A stretch of DNA of 64,000 nt, from assembly GCA_023375675.1 (NCBI GenBank), contig JALQBC010000005.1, positions 558,001-622,000 of the forward strand. The letters are read 5' to 3'. The position numbers and the translations under genes were made by a program. This stretch comes from Cytospora piceicola (Eukaryota > Ascomycota > Sordariomycetes > Diaporthales > Cytosporaceae). The notes under the pieces are model-generated. The model saw nothing but the letters and a program-made list of their open reading frames with translations, did not search any database and had not been told where the DNA came from. This document shows, in pieces, positions 36,377 through 49,646 of this stretch (the first letter of the stretch is position 1; the number at the start of each line of letters is the position of its first letter).

Positions 36377-37470
36377 ATGCGGGTTTGACATTCCAAGGTT
36401 GGCAGGCAATGCACTGCGGCGGGGCGGCTTGAGGGACGATCCGTACCAGCTATAGGCTTTCTGGTAGAATTGAGCGTGATGCGATGGTTACCGGGCACAC
36501 CTAGGTACAGAAGGCTGTGGGCTGGCTGGCTGAAGGTTGGAGGTAATGATGTTCGCCTGATGCAACTTAAATACCGTGGCTTGCATGGCTGCATGGCAAT
36601 GACGAAGGCTAGTCCTATCGCAGGTTGGTTTCTTTGGGATGGCACTGCTGCGTGCTTTGGTTGCGGGAGATCGGATCGGAGCTGTCAAAGAGCTGGGCAG
36701 CAACGTCCGATATGTACTTGAGTAGGTAGGTGAGTACCTAGGCAGCACCCTGCGGCGCATGCTGTTCGGCATTTTGGACTGCCCAGGTGTATCCACGTTT
36801 GACTGCAGGAATACTGGACCAGAGTACGGCGGTGCGGTCAATAGTAACGGTGGGAAGGGGTACCTAGGTAGTTGTCGTGTTGCAGCGCTACTTGTGCAGA
36901 GTATACCTGCCTAGGTAGGTACATACGTACAATAAATCATGGTAGAAATTGGAGTATCGGATACCTATACTTAAGATACTTAGTACCTACCTGTGGGTAT
37001 GAGAGCTTTCGTCTCGTGTGATTGATCATCTCAAGGGGTCAAGGGCGGGGAGGAGAGGGGGTTAATTCAACTTTGGACCCACCCAGTTACCCACGCTCCG
37101 GATTTCTGGTCCGTGCAGGCTCTTGCTCAGCCCTAACCGTGTCTTCCTCTCCCCACGATCTTTTGGCGCTGTTTATCCATTGTGTTGTGGGTGTAACCAT
37201 GGTCTTTGCATCTCCAGGCAAATTAACCCTAAGGATACTACTACTGGAGGGAATAGGAACCTTGAAAGGTTGAACACACACCAGTTGACCTTGGGGAGGC
37301 TCTACAGACTAAGGATTACGTAAGTACGTAGCACTTTGAACATGGACGGGCTACCTAGGTACCTAAGTATCTATGAACTCCAAAGGGCCCCTTCCTTCCC
37401 TGCTTGGATGATAAAGATTGTTCCGTTCCGTGAACTCCTTCCGTGATTTCCTCTTCTGGGCTTGAACTGG

Positions 37471-37501
37471 ACTGAACTGAACTGAACTGAACTGAACTGA
37501 A
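37471..37501. repeat. (ACTGA)n pentanucleotide repeat
   Basis: Six ACTGA units in a row, followed by degenerate GAGCTGAGCTGAGC units to about 37528. Non-coding. Confidence 0.9.
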
Positions 37502-40312
37502 CCGAGCTGAGCTGAGCGGAGTAGAGCTGAAGCTTGGGTAATTATCGTCTCTTGAATTCATCTAGGGTGCTTACTGGGCTTGCTGGGCTTGCTGGGGTTC
37601 ATATCCTATTCTGGAAAACTATTCAACTACATACCTGTTTCATTGCCCGAGGTCCAATCTCGGACTCTCCCCCTCCCCCTCCATGCCTATACTTGCAAGG
37701 CTTTGTTCATAAAGACTGGACTGTGTACTGTGTATGGCCTGTCACCGTCCAGGATTCGAAATGAGGGAGACTGCACCCAAATGCACCCCTGTCAAACCAA
37801 AACAGTCTTTCGCTTGTGGCTTTCCCGCATGCTGCTGTTCCAAGGTTGCAGGGACCTTGATTCATTTCGAGCCTCCATCACGCTTACCACGTTTGGCAGA
37901 GCCCGGTACCTTTCAGCCACACTTTGTCTCTGCCTTGCCCGTCTCGCCTCAACAACGACGTACCATGCGACTGGGATTCTTATAAGCCGCTGTTTCAAGT
38001 TCACAAGCACGTTTTTTCTGGCTAGCCCGGAACTGCCCGCTGCCACCCTACCACGCTACCTGTCCCATGCCTGCGCAGTACACTACTCACCTTCCAAGGC
38101 TGCGAAGAGCAGCACGACCGACTTAGGACCGAGGAGGAATCACGAGCACTCATGAGAGAAAATCCACGAGAGAACAATGATGAGGAAACACACCGAGAGG
38201 GTTACAATAATCCCGCCTCGCCATTGCCAGTGCACCTGCCTCTGTTGTGGCTGCAACTTTGCCCAAATGGGCCACACGATACAAGCTCACCCACCCTGCA
38301 TCATCTCAAGCCACCTTACTCGCCTCAGGACTGCGTCCTTTGCAGTATTGTGAAGGCGAATTATGTTGTATTCCTCCTTCTCGCCGTCTGGCTTACATGT
38401 TGAAGGGGTCAATATACGGAGTACCGCCGCTCGCCCAGGCCCACTCCTCACCACAGACTTACGTACATGTGGCATGTCATCCGCGCTATGTCCTATACAT
38501 ACGTCTTCCCAATTTGTCTCCGAGCGCCCTGGAGCTGTTCACCCGGCTTCTACAGTACGGTACTGTGGAGGAGCCCTGTACAGATGTATCTACTACGGCG
38601 TACCGCAACACAGACTGTCTGCCAGAACGGCACTGGCGTCGTTAATGTGGATCCGAGCTCCTCGCAGACAATCTACGTCTTGAGATGATCTGGTCTGGCC
38701 TCCTTCCTGTTTGCGATTCCGGGGACATGGGGGCCTTGAATGACAGCTTCACATCGAGGCGTCGCTAGGGATCCTCGGCGTCGTCTGGTCTTTAAGCTTT
38801 GGCTGTCGGGAATTTAGATTTGGTCAGGCCCGAATCTGTTGATTATCGCCGTCATCCAGGCCAGGGTACGGGAAGTGCGAGTGAACTGTGTACGGGGTAG
38901 ATTGACGGATCTGGATGTCACTGCACAGGGTACCCTTTTGGACGGACCCGCCATGGGTTGATTCGCTGACACTGGCCCATTTCGCCGCTCGCTCGCCTAG
39001 GGATCTACCCTGCATCTACAAGAGTCCACTCCAACCTGCGGCCCCGCCATCCCTCATCTCCTGCCGGGTTTCGACAAAGGGGGAAGAGGTAATGGTAATA
39101 GCATCAGAATCAGGAAACGTCCCAGGGACACCCGCAGCTCTTCCTGGCCACAAGCGTGCACGTTCTGGATTATCCCAGACGACATGGTGTGTTGGTCTTC
39201 ACATCGACCTCTGTTAGCAAGTGCTGCATAAGTTTGCAGGCGTAATTGGGACTTATGGGACAGGGAAGTATTTCCATTCCGGGCAGAGAGGGTGAATGAT
39301 CTAGCCCCTTCCGGCAACTCACGCGCCACAACACCACATATTGCCCTCATCCACTCGCTTACCTAGGTACCTATCCCCTACCCATTGTCCGTCGGTGGTC
39401 AACGTCCTCGTGCTGCTTCTTATCGTTCGCCTCTAGCATCGGCCCGCCAACTCCCAACTTCTTACTCACCGACACTGGGAAACATTCATGTATCGTCCTT
39501 CGTCTTGTTTGGCAGGGGGGCTGGCTTGACCTCCTGCTTCATCCAGTCAAGACCCTGGTGCAAGCTGCATTCCTTTTTGACTACGGTTGCCGTAGCCTCG
39601 GCCTCGTCCTTTCTCTTCTCGTGGCCCCGTTTTATTATTATCATTACCATTGTTGTTTGGGGCGTCCACGGTCGCGTTGCTGCTCTGTGCTGTGTTGCGG
39701 TGCGGGTCGTAGTTAAATCCAGTCCTCTTTCGCAAGAACCCTGATACTTGATATCGCCTTCCAAGGCTTGATCTTCATCCCACCCTGCGTCAATCTCTTC
39801 TGATACAGACTGCTTCCACATGAAATAACCAAGGCGCCATCTTCTCCACCATTGCCTGTTCCCATTCCACCCCATTACATACTTGCCTGGGCTGGCCAGA
39901 AGCAACGTTCAATCGTCCCTCGTTCGGCGGATCTGCACCCAATTTTCTTCACCTTACCCTTGGCTAATAATATCCGCTGTCACTGCCTTCTGCAACTCGC
40001 CCCGTCAGCCCGGTCACTTCGATACTCATCAAATCTCCTCTGTAGCTAGCTGGACAGCAGATCTTGACAAGGGTCAGCCCCCTTCCCCGTCCTCCACACG
40101 CGGCTTCACTCCACCCTGAAGACGGGTCTGGGCCACTGATACTCTGGGAAACATTTCCTTCCCTGGAGAGTACTTATATCTCACACGCTTGCAATGACCA
40201 AATGAGGTTGGCCCGTATCAGTTCGACGTTCGTCACCTCACGCCCCGCCTGCGTCGTTACCCATACTTTACCAAGCTGGCCGCCACTCCCAGCTTCCTTG
40301 CGAAAAGGTTAA

Positions 40313-40450
40313 TTCCACCTCCTTCTTTTCTTTCTTCCCTTCCTTCCCACCCACACCCTCACCTCACCACGGGGCTTGCCTACTCGCTTTCGTTTCTTTC
40401 TCAGCACTCCTTCCTCTCCGAGGTTTCCCTTTCAACCCTTTCTCTCTTCT
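40313..40450 (+). promoter_or_regulatory. pyrimidine-rich leader upstream of the Pro/Gln-rich gene
   Basis: A strong C+T bias on the plus strand (runs such as CCTTCTTTTCTTTCTTCCC) 60-200 bp before the start codon. Long CT tracts near the transcription start are typical of well-expressed genes in filamentous fungi. The exact start site cannot be read from sequence. Confidence 0.4.
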
Positions 40451-40509
40451 TGACCAAGGGCATTGACTCTGTCCCCATATCCATTTTGTATCCCAGCCAG
40501 GTCGCTGGC

Positions 40510-42172
40510 ATGAAAGCAAGAATGCTCACCATCAAGCAGCCAGTCCACTACGGCTACAAGTCGATCCATGATCTACCAACGCCGCCCGGCACATCCCGAC
40601 CCTCTCCACCGTTGATGTATCAGGAGTCCTCGCAGAGACATCTACCCGTGCTTCCTCGAAACAACAGTCCACCCAGTCAACTAATGTCTGGATCCCACCG
40701 CGGCTTGCCCCCTCCCTCGGCCATGGGACTTGGTCAGCCATTGCCTCCCGGGGTTGGATCTCATCTCCCACCTCCTCCCGGATCTTCGATCGGCCAAGGA
40801 GCGCCGCCTCCGGCGCCTCCGGCCTCCCAAGGTCTGCAGCAGCAGGGTCTGGGACAGCATTTGGGGCAGCTTCCTCCGCCGCCGGGATGGCAGGGCTCGG
40901 AGGATTCCATGCGAGCGTGGTTGCAAGCAAAGGCGGAGGAAGAGAAGAGAAAACAGGAAGAGGAGAGAACGAACCAGGAACGCCTGCGCCTCGAGCAACG
41001 ACGGACAGAGTATGACATTCTTCGGGCGTCATTACAGGGCGGCATTCCGCCTCCAATGGTACCCGTCGTATTCGCTGGCATGGGCGGCGGCAACTTGCCA
41101 CCATCGGCTCTGGAATGGGCACAGCAGTTCACGTACTCGCAGGCGCAGCACGGGCCCCCACAGCAGCTCCTGCCCGGTCCAGCATCACCAGAGCATCGCC
41201 GTGACTCTCAATCCCAGGCCTATGGACACTTTCCAGGCACTGGTGGCGTTCCATCGACTCCAGGATCCTCTCAGGGTGTTCACGGCGGTTTCGTTGGTGG
41301 GTATCCCAACTCGCCACCGCTACGAACTCGAGGCTACACCATGCCAAGCTCTAGCAGCCGTCCTCTCGGAGGTGGACCGGGTCTTTCCAGCCTGAACACC
41401 AGCGTGCTCCCAAGCTCGGGCGGGGCTCCTGCAGCGCAGTCACACCCAGGTATCGCCTCAGCGCAGCAACACGAGTCGCAACAATCGCCATCGATCTATT
41501 TCCACATGTGGCAACCCCCAACTAGTCAAGGCGGCCAGTCTGGCTCCAATCAGCCGGCAACGCCATCTGGTGCGTCCAAATCTAACAACCGGTCTTCTTG
41601 AAGAAGACTGCGAAGTGTGCGGGGGCTAACGTGGCTTGCGTTGAGTAGGGGAATCACCACGGAAACGGAAAGCGACAGGGCCACAGCAAGCTGCACCTCC
41701 GCCGAGCACGCATCAGCGATACAGATCTCCCCCGTTTGCTCATAGCACAGGCTCGGCACTTTCGAACCCTCCACCAGGACGTCGGAGGGGCCACTCGCGC
41801 CAGACGAGTGAAGCATCTACTTACAGAGGACGAGGCCGGGCCGAGACCATCGGATCAACTCGCGGAATGTCACCGTTGGCCACTTCAGGCCCAAGCTCGA
41901 CAAGGGGAACAGGTGGTGGATCGGCAGAGCCATCCGCATATTCTCAGCAGCACACGACGCAAGCACGCAGCACAGCGCATTCTGTTTCATCTTTACTTTC
42001 TTCCGACGACCACCCGGCGCAAACGACCCATTACCCCCCTGCCCCAGCGGCAAATACTAGAGGTCAGCGGGGCCGAGAGGACTCGCGACAAAACTCACCG
42101 CATTCGTCAGACGAGCGCTCACGAGTCGGGGGCGCTGGGTCCGCGGACCAGCGGGAGCGAGACAACGAATGA
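40510..42172 (+). CDS. conserved fungal proline/glutamine-rich protein of unknown function
   Basis: Two exons, 40510..41569 and 41649..42172, with a 79 bp intron (GTGCGT..GTAG); 527 residues. I recognise the pattern as a protein conserved in filamentous ascomycetes but know no assigned function. Seen in order: a short N-terminal block (LTIKQPVHYGYKSIHDLPTP); a Pro-rich part; a charged helix or coiled coil at about 135-175 (MRAWLQAKAEEEKRKQEEER); then the hydrophobic block GGIPPPMVPVVFAGMGG; Ser/Gln/Pro-rich sequence; the block SPSIYFHMWQPPTSQ; a basic patch across the intron (ESPRKRK, a possible nuclear signal); and a Ser/Arg/Gly-rich tail. The frame is open 60 bp further upstream only with a TTG start; the ATG at 40510 is preferred. 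An intron in the 5' leader cannot be excluded. Confidence 0.8.
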
Positions 42173-44690
42173 GACTTGGCATTCTTCCCATCGGGGATGA
42201 GAAAGGGGGCTTGAGCTCCATTTGTTGGCGGGCGACTTGACCATCGCAGCAAGGCGGTCGGAAAGGCAGGACACGGGTTGTCAGGCGCGTCGTTGCACAC
42301 AACAAGATTCTGTCGTCACGACGAGAAAGAGGAGTTGCGCGCGAAAATCGTTCAGCCGGAGACTGGGGTTGAATTCCCCCCGTGGAGCCATCGCCAATTC
42401 AGGGCGCGATACCGACGATCGTCATCGAACGGGACCCCTGAAAAAGGCGGCTGAAGACAACGCGCGACGAAAGAAGCCAGACAACCGCGTGCTCCGTATT
42501 TGTTACGACGTCGATTCTCGAAATTTTGTGGCATTTTTGATTCGTTGGCGCGCCATATGAGCGTTGCCGTACTAGGGACTGGCGTCAATTTTGTGGTGTT
42601 TTCTTTTTCCTTGGTAACTCCACTTCGTGCCAATAGATGGCGGATCATAGGGAGCTTGGTTCACTTCTTCACTACCTTCTTCTTACCTTCTTCACCACCC
42701 CATTGGGTACCGGTTTTGACCGGTAACCCTCATTTTGTACCAACTTCGCTTCTACTTGTTTGTACATACATTTTACTGAAGCATACACGAGAAAGAGCAC
42801 GGATGTCACGAACGGATTTGCACAGGGAGGCAAAATGAAAACAAGGGACGAGTAGCGAGCGGGGGAAGGGGTCGAGTGGTTGAGCAACCACATTTTGATT
42901 CTTGACGCGAGCCAGAAAGCGACTGGACGGAGTCTTGTCGATGGCTAGTTGATGCTTAACCAAGCAATACAGCAACACAGCACCACAGCACCGAGCTGGC
43001 TGCATGGAGCACCAAAGCTGCGGCGCACGCTTTTTCCCTTCCTTTACCATTCTGAGAGAAGCTCTTCATCCTCCTGTATAGGCATGTACCTAAGATACCC
43101 GGTGCTGAAGGAAGCAACTATATATAAGATTCAAATACTACATTCACAGCTCAGCATCTGCGGGAACAACCTTTTGTGACGTCGGGTCGATTATACCCAA
43201 GAGCAGGCCAAGCTTTGGGCCAACGACCTTGCCTAGCACCTGAAGACTCTCCCAAGTCGGCCACACTGAGTTAGTGACGGAGGTTGGCGAGCGGGATCGC
43301 AGGATCAAAGAGAAGACAGATTCCTGCGAACGGGATCTTGAATATTTCCGCAAAGTGATGCTAGAATGGTTCTCCTCGTATACATACTTGGCGAGTCTGT
43401 CGTGAGTGAGCCAGCTAACTTCTACAGTTGACGTTTGACGGACGTTGAACCACCCCCACCCCCCAAAGACCTTGGTCCTTGTCACGTGCCTTGACATATC
43501 TTCGTGCAGCATCCTCGAGGATGGGGATAGCATCCGGGTTAATAACTTCTCCCTGGCCAGTCTTCCCGAGGCAGCCGGCTTTTCCTTGAAATCGGGTACT
43601 CGGTCTACACCGTAGACGACCCCCTTTCACCCCGCCTAACAAGGAGGCAGAAAAAGGAAAACAAAACATGATATCGGGACTTCCAGATTACTAGTCGGTC
43701 TCCCGACAATGGGGCACTTTTTCTCATCATATTTCCTGCGGTGACACATCAGTTAATGGACGGAACCACCCCGGCATTCGCGAAACCCGGGCATACTTAT
43801 TTCGTCACAGATCAGATATTAGTAGAGTTTTTTTTTTCCCTTGCCGGGAAGCCCTTGGTTTGTTTCCCCTCCCGCATAAAGTATGGATGCAAACCCCCAG
43901 ATACGACATGGGCCCGGCCGCTCATTCCTGTCGGGTTAGACATCCCGTAACCAGACTTGGGCCATGTTCGTGTTCTTGTGTCGTACGTGGAATCATGGGG
44001 ATCGAATCTCTCCGGCTCTCGTCGACCCCGCGTCCGTGCCCTGGTCCCCACGCGAGTCCCAGAGTCTTGTTGTGTCCATGTGCAGAATGGCCGATGTTGA
44101 CCGATCCGGATGTGTGTAGACGATCGATAACCATCCATGTGCATAACGCACAATATACGCCGGGTTGCGGGGGGGGGGCGGAGGGGAGTGGGCGGAGGGG
44201 CAGAGAAGGGCAACGTTCCCTTTCCACACTGCAGATCTCCGCCGCGGGTCGATGGGGGGGAAGAAGTCATCATCAGGATCGGCGAGTCTGTGCGGGACAG
44301 GATCACTACATTACTTAGGCTGCCTGGCTGCTACATAGGTAACAAATCAACGATCTCACGTCAGCTGCGACACAAGACCAGATTATGAGGAGAGGACTGA
44401 GGAGACCGGGTTATACCCGGCCCCACCCAAGTCACGCCCCACTGACTGTACAACCTTGTCCTATATCTAGAACATTAATTGTCTCTCGGACTCGGAGATC
44501 TCGAGGCATGATTCACAGACATCTGCTTACGCGGCAAAGTCATCCCCCTCCCCCGGTTCCAAGGGGAAGAGGGTGGAGGGGCGGGGTTTTAGTTGGTATC
44601 ACTTCCGGTGGGAGGATTTCAATTTCAATTTAGTCCCAACCCGTAGTTGACGTGTCTGTCCCCCCTCCCGCTACCCAGCGCCGTGGGTGT

Positions 44691-44715
44691 TTTATTTTAT
44701 TATTATTATTATTAT
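44691..44715. repeat. (TTA)n trinucleotide repeat
   Basis: About eight TTA/ATT units in non-coding sequence. Confidence 0.9.
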
Positions 44716-45320
44716 CTCGCGCCACATATTCCTTCGACCGTCGGCTCCGGAACTTAGCCGGACTTCCTCAACTCCCTCGTTTTACCCCACCGGTCCGGGA
44801 AGGCCCACCGGTGGTGACATGCATTGCGCTCGCATTGGCTTGCACAATTCGGCGAGTACTGAATGCAATCAATGTTCACACCCCCTCATAACGGGGGACG
44901 GTGATCTGTCCCAGTTTTTTTTTGTTCTTTGAAAAAAAAGGAAGGATATAAATAAAGAGTCCTCCTCTCCCCCTCCTCCACACCCTTGCGACGCGGAAAA
45001 CCTGATGTTGACTTTCGAATTAACCCCTCTTCAAGCTTCAGTCCCGACTTTGTGGAAACATACAGCACAGGCATAAAACAAGATTGGCTTGGACCAGTGG
45101 AACGGGCCGTGCCGGATCAGCACATGCCAATTAGAAAACAAAAAATGGGTCACAGACGTGATTGGTCTTTTGGACAAAATCGATCCAGATCGGGCAGGCG
45201 GCTTGTGGGCGGTGGGGCAGGATGCATAACAAGCCACGATGTCATCAAAGTATGTACATATCTACCTACTTAAACCAAGCCCCAATGTGCAACAGGCCCT
45301 CTCGATAAAGGGGCTGGGTG

Positions 45321-45366
<46 letters not shown>
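45321..45366. repeat. (AAC)n trinucleotide repeat, about 15 units
   Basis: A perfect run of CAA/AAC units. It creates a false poly-Asn frame on the plus strand and a poly-Val or poly-Cys frame on the minus strand. Neither belongs to a gene. Confidence 0.95.
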
Positions 45367-45367
<1 letters not shown>

Positions 45368-46294
45368 AACTATAACCTGCACCTTGTTCTGTGGCAGATT
45401 GGCAACTTCTGCAGTACGAGCATGGCGATTCCGCCCGGATCCATCGAGATAGTTGCTGTACGTAGATAGATTTGCGCAGTTGTTGAGCCTCACTTGGCAT
45501 AGCATGAAAGAGCACAATCGCCCAGCCACACAGCACAGAGATGGGGCCCGTTGTGGCTCCTGTCACATCGAGGGTGCGGAGCTCAACATGCAAATGCCGA
45601 AGGAGAGAGGGACCAGCAAGAGCGAGACAATCGACGCCAAAATCATGACCAGTTTCCCCTGAAATGCGCTCCCAACCAGGCAGCGGACATTTCAGCTGGC
45701 CAGCACCATTTACACACGCCTAACTACCTAGCTAGGTACATAAATCAAGCCAACGTCCAAATGAAACCCAAGATATATTCGTACGAACCCACACCAACGC
45801 AAAAGAAAGAGAACTCGTATAAGGTCATGAATCATCATTTGAATTTGGTATTAAGTTTTACGTGCACTCGGCACTGCTACTTAGTTGCCCTGTGCTAGAT
45901 AGAAATAGTAGCCCGACCAACCACCACCAAACATAAGAAAGCAAAACAAAAAAACAAAGGGATCCAGAATGCCAGAGCGGGTATATAAAATATCGAATAG
46001 TCCTCACCAAATGCAACCCGCGTAGCCCGCGCCCTCCCTGTTGGTCCATCCCGGGTGAAGGAAAGACGGCTGGTGACAAAAGAAATCCGGCATTGTTGCG
46101 GCCCCGAGAGGAGGTAAAGACGGGCCGCATCGAAGCCCCGGTCGGGCTTGCTGCCACTAGCGCTGTCCGGTCCAGCTCCGTGACGCCGTACTCCCTATTG
46201 CCGTAGTATTATTATAGATGTCGTATGTCGACGAGTTCAAGCCTACGCTTCTCGAGTGCCCACCGAGGGGAAGAGTAGGCGCAAGGAGAAGTCG

Positions 46295-49200
46295 CTAGTG
46301 TCTCCTCTTCTTCCGGTGGGTGTTCCATTCGGCCCGTACGACACTCATGAAATAGTCGGTATCGTCCACACGCTGCGTCGACGTCAAGACTTTCATCGCA
46401 TTCTCGAAGTCCGAGCCAATGATGGCTTCCTTGTGGGCATCAATAAGTGCGGCGCTGGCCGCGTGGATGACCTCAAGCCCGGGGAATGTGAGCTCCGGCT
46501 CCTTAACCTTGCCAGGGATCGACCCCTGGGTCGGTGGGGAACCTCCCAGCAGCATGAACACGTCCCATATCCTGAGTTGGGCTGGAAAAGGAATCGAGAG
46601 GTTGAACAGAGTCAGGTACCACCGCGTGCCATATGCTGTAGGGTCGATTCCGAGTTCGAACTGCACATTTTGCGTTAGCGAGGCATATCAAAAGTGCGCT
46701 GCAGCTAGCATTTCGTGACTTACAAGCTTCTTGGCGACTGGCTTGCCATCGAGCCAGTTCGTCTCAAGGTCCTGCAATGCAGTCATGAGACCAGCAAAAC
46801 CTGGCTCGTACATGCGCTCGAGGCCTCGGAACTGCCAGAGCCAAACCAGCATGACGAAGCACCTTTCCTCGTCGTAGTAGCACAGTAATGAGGCAGCAAG
46901 CGCAGCCATGCCCTGAACGTAGCCAGTATCTGGGAAGTAAATGGACAGAGCATGTAAAACGCGGAAGAGCAGCCGCTGTCCACCGCGATACCGCTTCCGG
47001 AACATTATGTGCTTGTTGATGGTCCTCGGAACGTCCAGGTCTATTTGCGAGTCGTCCGAGGAGCTAAGGTCTTGGAGGCGATGGAACTCGGCAAAGAGCT
47101 GGTCCTCGGTGACATCCGACTTCGCATCCTTGGCGCTGGCCGACAAGAAGGAGTACCATGCTGAAGCACGCCAGCAGTCCGGTATGCCCTTCCATGTCCG
47201 TTCGATCAGCTTTGGGTTTTTCGTGTCGAACTCGATGTCCATCCCTTGAATCTCGAATTGCCCCTGTTCGCCTTCTTTTCCTCTTTTCACCTTCGCAATG
47301 TCCTCCACGGCAAATCTTACGCCATTTCCGTCAATGCCATTGGTGACAATCTTGGCCATCCTTCTCCATTTCTCGGTTCTCCGGACCTCCTTCTCCTGCG
47401 ATGCTTTGATAACCTGCTCGCTCCTCTGTTCATCTTCCCTATCCGCCAGACCAGGCAGGGGCGACAACATATCACCTGCTTCCTCGATGATCCTCCTGTC
47501 TCGGTGGTAGGGCAGCATATTCACTGCACTTCGGATTCCCGACCTGGCTGTCCGTCTCGAAGATGTCGAGAGCCCCGAGGCCTGCGTGTTCAGCGATCGC
47601 GCCGATACCTTCCTACTGGGTACTCGATCAGGCGAAAGTGGTGACGACGGCACCGCGGTTTTCCTAACCAGGACGTTTCGCCCATTGCGCCGTCCGACCG
47701 ATGAATGTAGCGAGCGTGTTTCTGCGGCAGTGCTCGGCCTCGATACCGGTGCCGGCGCCTTGATGAACCCGTAGCGGTCGACATCCCCCACGTGTACGTT
47801 TTCCCAGTCCTCGATCCCCCCGGCAAGCTCGTACTCGGAGCGACGTACACTATCTCGTCGCGACGGTAGGGAAATGGCCGATTGGGGAGTAGTAGGCGAG
47901 AGGTACAAGGCGCGGACGCTTTGACGCCTTCTTCTTTTTCTGCAAGTTTTGGCAACAACGGTCAGCAGGCGTGTTCAATGTATACAAATGGAGTACCGAA
48001 GGAAAACCATACGCGACAATGTCATCTCCATCGGATGGAAGATCCTCCACGGGCGCCGGGGCTTCACTAGAATGTGGCCCCGGGGCTCCGTCTTGCCAAT
48101 TGACGAAGTCGCCGGATTCATAGAGCGATCTCACCTTTTGTGATTCCCTCTCTGTATCTACCGACATGACTCGTATATTGGGCAACGACAACTTCCTCGT
48201 GGCGTCCGTCGGGGTCTCGAGCTGATGAGTCGTCGAGATTGTGGGCGTCTTGCTATCCGTGACGCCGTCCATGGACAAGGTGGGCTTGGGCTTGGGCTTG
48301 GGCACAGCGGCAGGCGCTGCGTGGTCCTTGGGGTTCCCCATCTCTGAGGTGGAGGGAGCCAAGGCTGTGCTTGCGGCGCTGATCGCGCGCTGGCCTCCAA
48401 AATAGACGCTGCCCCTCCTGGAGAAGTTGAGGCTATCCAGGTTGTCTAGGAAACTGCCGCGGGGTATGTTGGTGTTTATGGGGTGGAAGTCGTTTTGCAA
48501 GGTCTGGGTCTGGGTCTGGTCCCTGGATTCCCTAGATAGGGGTCTTGGGCTGCTTGGGGTTGGAGATTGGAGGTCATTTTGACAGACATCCTGGCGGGTC
48601 GTCTCAAGCGAATCGGGTTCCCTTAGCGAGCTGAATGACTGGGGCGCTGGAGATGCCTGGGACTCCCGGCCTGAAGTGCCTGAGTAGCGAGAGAACCGGG
48701 GAGAGTGTGGAGAAGTGGGTGCCATGACACCTATAACACCTATAACACGCTGTCTCTCCCTCTCGCTCAAGCTGTCGCTCAGGTTCTTCTTCCTCAAGCG
48801 CTTCATTTTTGGTGTAAGTCGGAGGCTGAGGCCCCTGACAATTCTCCTTCCTGTGTCTTTTGTCTTGGATGTTACGATTTCTGATGCGTCGGAATCGCTG
48901 AGCGACCAGCGACTTTGGCAGGAGTAGCGTGCGATGTCGTGGGGACCGCAGCCACCAGCATGAGTGGATGCCGGTAGGGCTGGGTCAAGGTGGGATGGGG
49001 GGGCTGGCTCGTGTCCGGTAGTGGAGCAATAATCGGAAGTGGTGTCGTCCAAATCGAGAAAACACTCGTAATTGACCGACTTGGTACTCTTGTCGTTAGG
49101 TTCGCCTTTGTCGTTGCCGGTTTCGACGCCGTTATCTATTTCTTCGTGGAGCGTGGCTGCTTCGGACGACAGTGTGCCCAAGGCCGAGTCGCGTTTCCAA

Positions 49201-49646
49201 TCCGTGTAGGTTGTTGACGATGCAGGGGAGTGGTTGCTCTGATTGCTCTGATTGCTCTGATTGCTCGTGTTGCTCTGGTCTTGTGTCGGCGAGGCAGGAT
49301 GATCCTCCCGAGCGGGGACTGGGGGAGGTACGACGGCCGGGGTATCGTTGGTGCTGTCGCTAACAGTATCGGTTTTGGTGGCAGCGGCAGCGGCAGTGGC
49401 AGTGGCAGCGGCAGTGGTAGTGATGGTGTATGTTCTCTTGGGTGCAAGACAAGAAGCTGAACGCTGGATCCGAGCAGGATTGCGGGGTGGAGGAAGGGGG
49501 ATCGGAAGTTGGGCCTGGAGTGTTTGCTCGTAAGGCAAGGCAATCAAGGAAGTGCCGTCAAGAAAAGCAACAGGAATGTGCTTCTGTGGTCCAGTCTTCG
49601 CCCTGGACCGGGAATACCGCAAGCTGGCAAATCTCTGTGGTGCCAT
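46295..49646 (-). CDS. TBC-domain Rab GTPase-activating protein
   Basis: Three exons: 48013..49646, 46724..47939 and 46295..46660; introns of 73 and 63 bp; 1071 residues. TBC proteins accelerate GTP hydrolysis by Rab GTPases in vesicle traffic. The TBC domain covers about 785-1060. It has the opening KGIPDCWRASAWYSF, the arginine finger in IDLDVPRT (about 846) and the glutamine finger in GYVQGM (about 884), so it should be active. The N-terminal 500 residues are Ser/Thr/Pro-rich and disordered, with an Ala/Thr tract (AAATATAAAAAT) and a QSNQSNQSN repeat. Exon 1 joins exon 2 in VAKRRRRQSVRALYLSPTTPQ, a basic patch and likely phosphorylation region. The start at 49646 (MAPQRFASLRY) is preferred; an ATG at 49691 is possible, but the sequence there contains the dispersed TACCTAGGTA repeat, which speaks for untranslated leader. 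Confidence 0.9.
49232..49270 (-). repeat. in-frame 9 bp coding repeat (Ser-Asn-Gln)n
   Basis: About four copies of a 9 bp unit (TGATTGCTC on the plus strand) in the TBC gene encode SNQSNQSNQSNHS. A second coding microsatellite, GGCAGC/GGCAGT at about 49377-49420, encodes the Ala/Thr tract. Length variation in either would keep the frame. Confidence 0.85.

Larger units (their letters stand above)
32228..40509. other. 8.3 kb gene-poor region
   Basis: No supported gene. Open frames are all below about 200 codons, out of phase with each other and without recognisable motifs. It holds six exact TACCTAGGTA palindromes (36312, 36353, 36861, 37352, 39360 and, as part of the same array, degenerate copies near 36490, 36730 and 36908). 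It also has an ACTGA pentamer repeat (37471-37501) and a pyrimidine-rich stretch from about 40313 to 40450. The last 2 kb probably contain the promoter and 5' leader of the gene at 40510. Confidence 0.5.
42173..46294. other. convergent intergenic region with simple repeats
   Basis: 4.1 kb between two genes that end toward each other. It holds a (TTA)n tract (44691-44715), an (AAC)n tract (45321-45366), a G run near 44169-44178 and TACCTAGCTAGGTA near 45726. On the minus strand, frames at 43144-43669 look somewhat protein-like but show no known domain. I call no gene. The first few hundred bases are probably 3' UTR of the Pro/Gln-rich gene. Confidence 0.5.

Noticed and set aside
45239..45593. 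poly-Asn, poly-Val and poly-Cys frames
   Set aside because: All three are readings of the (AAC)n repeat at 45321-45366.
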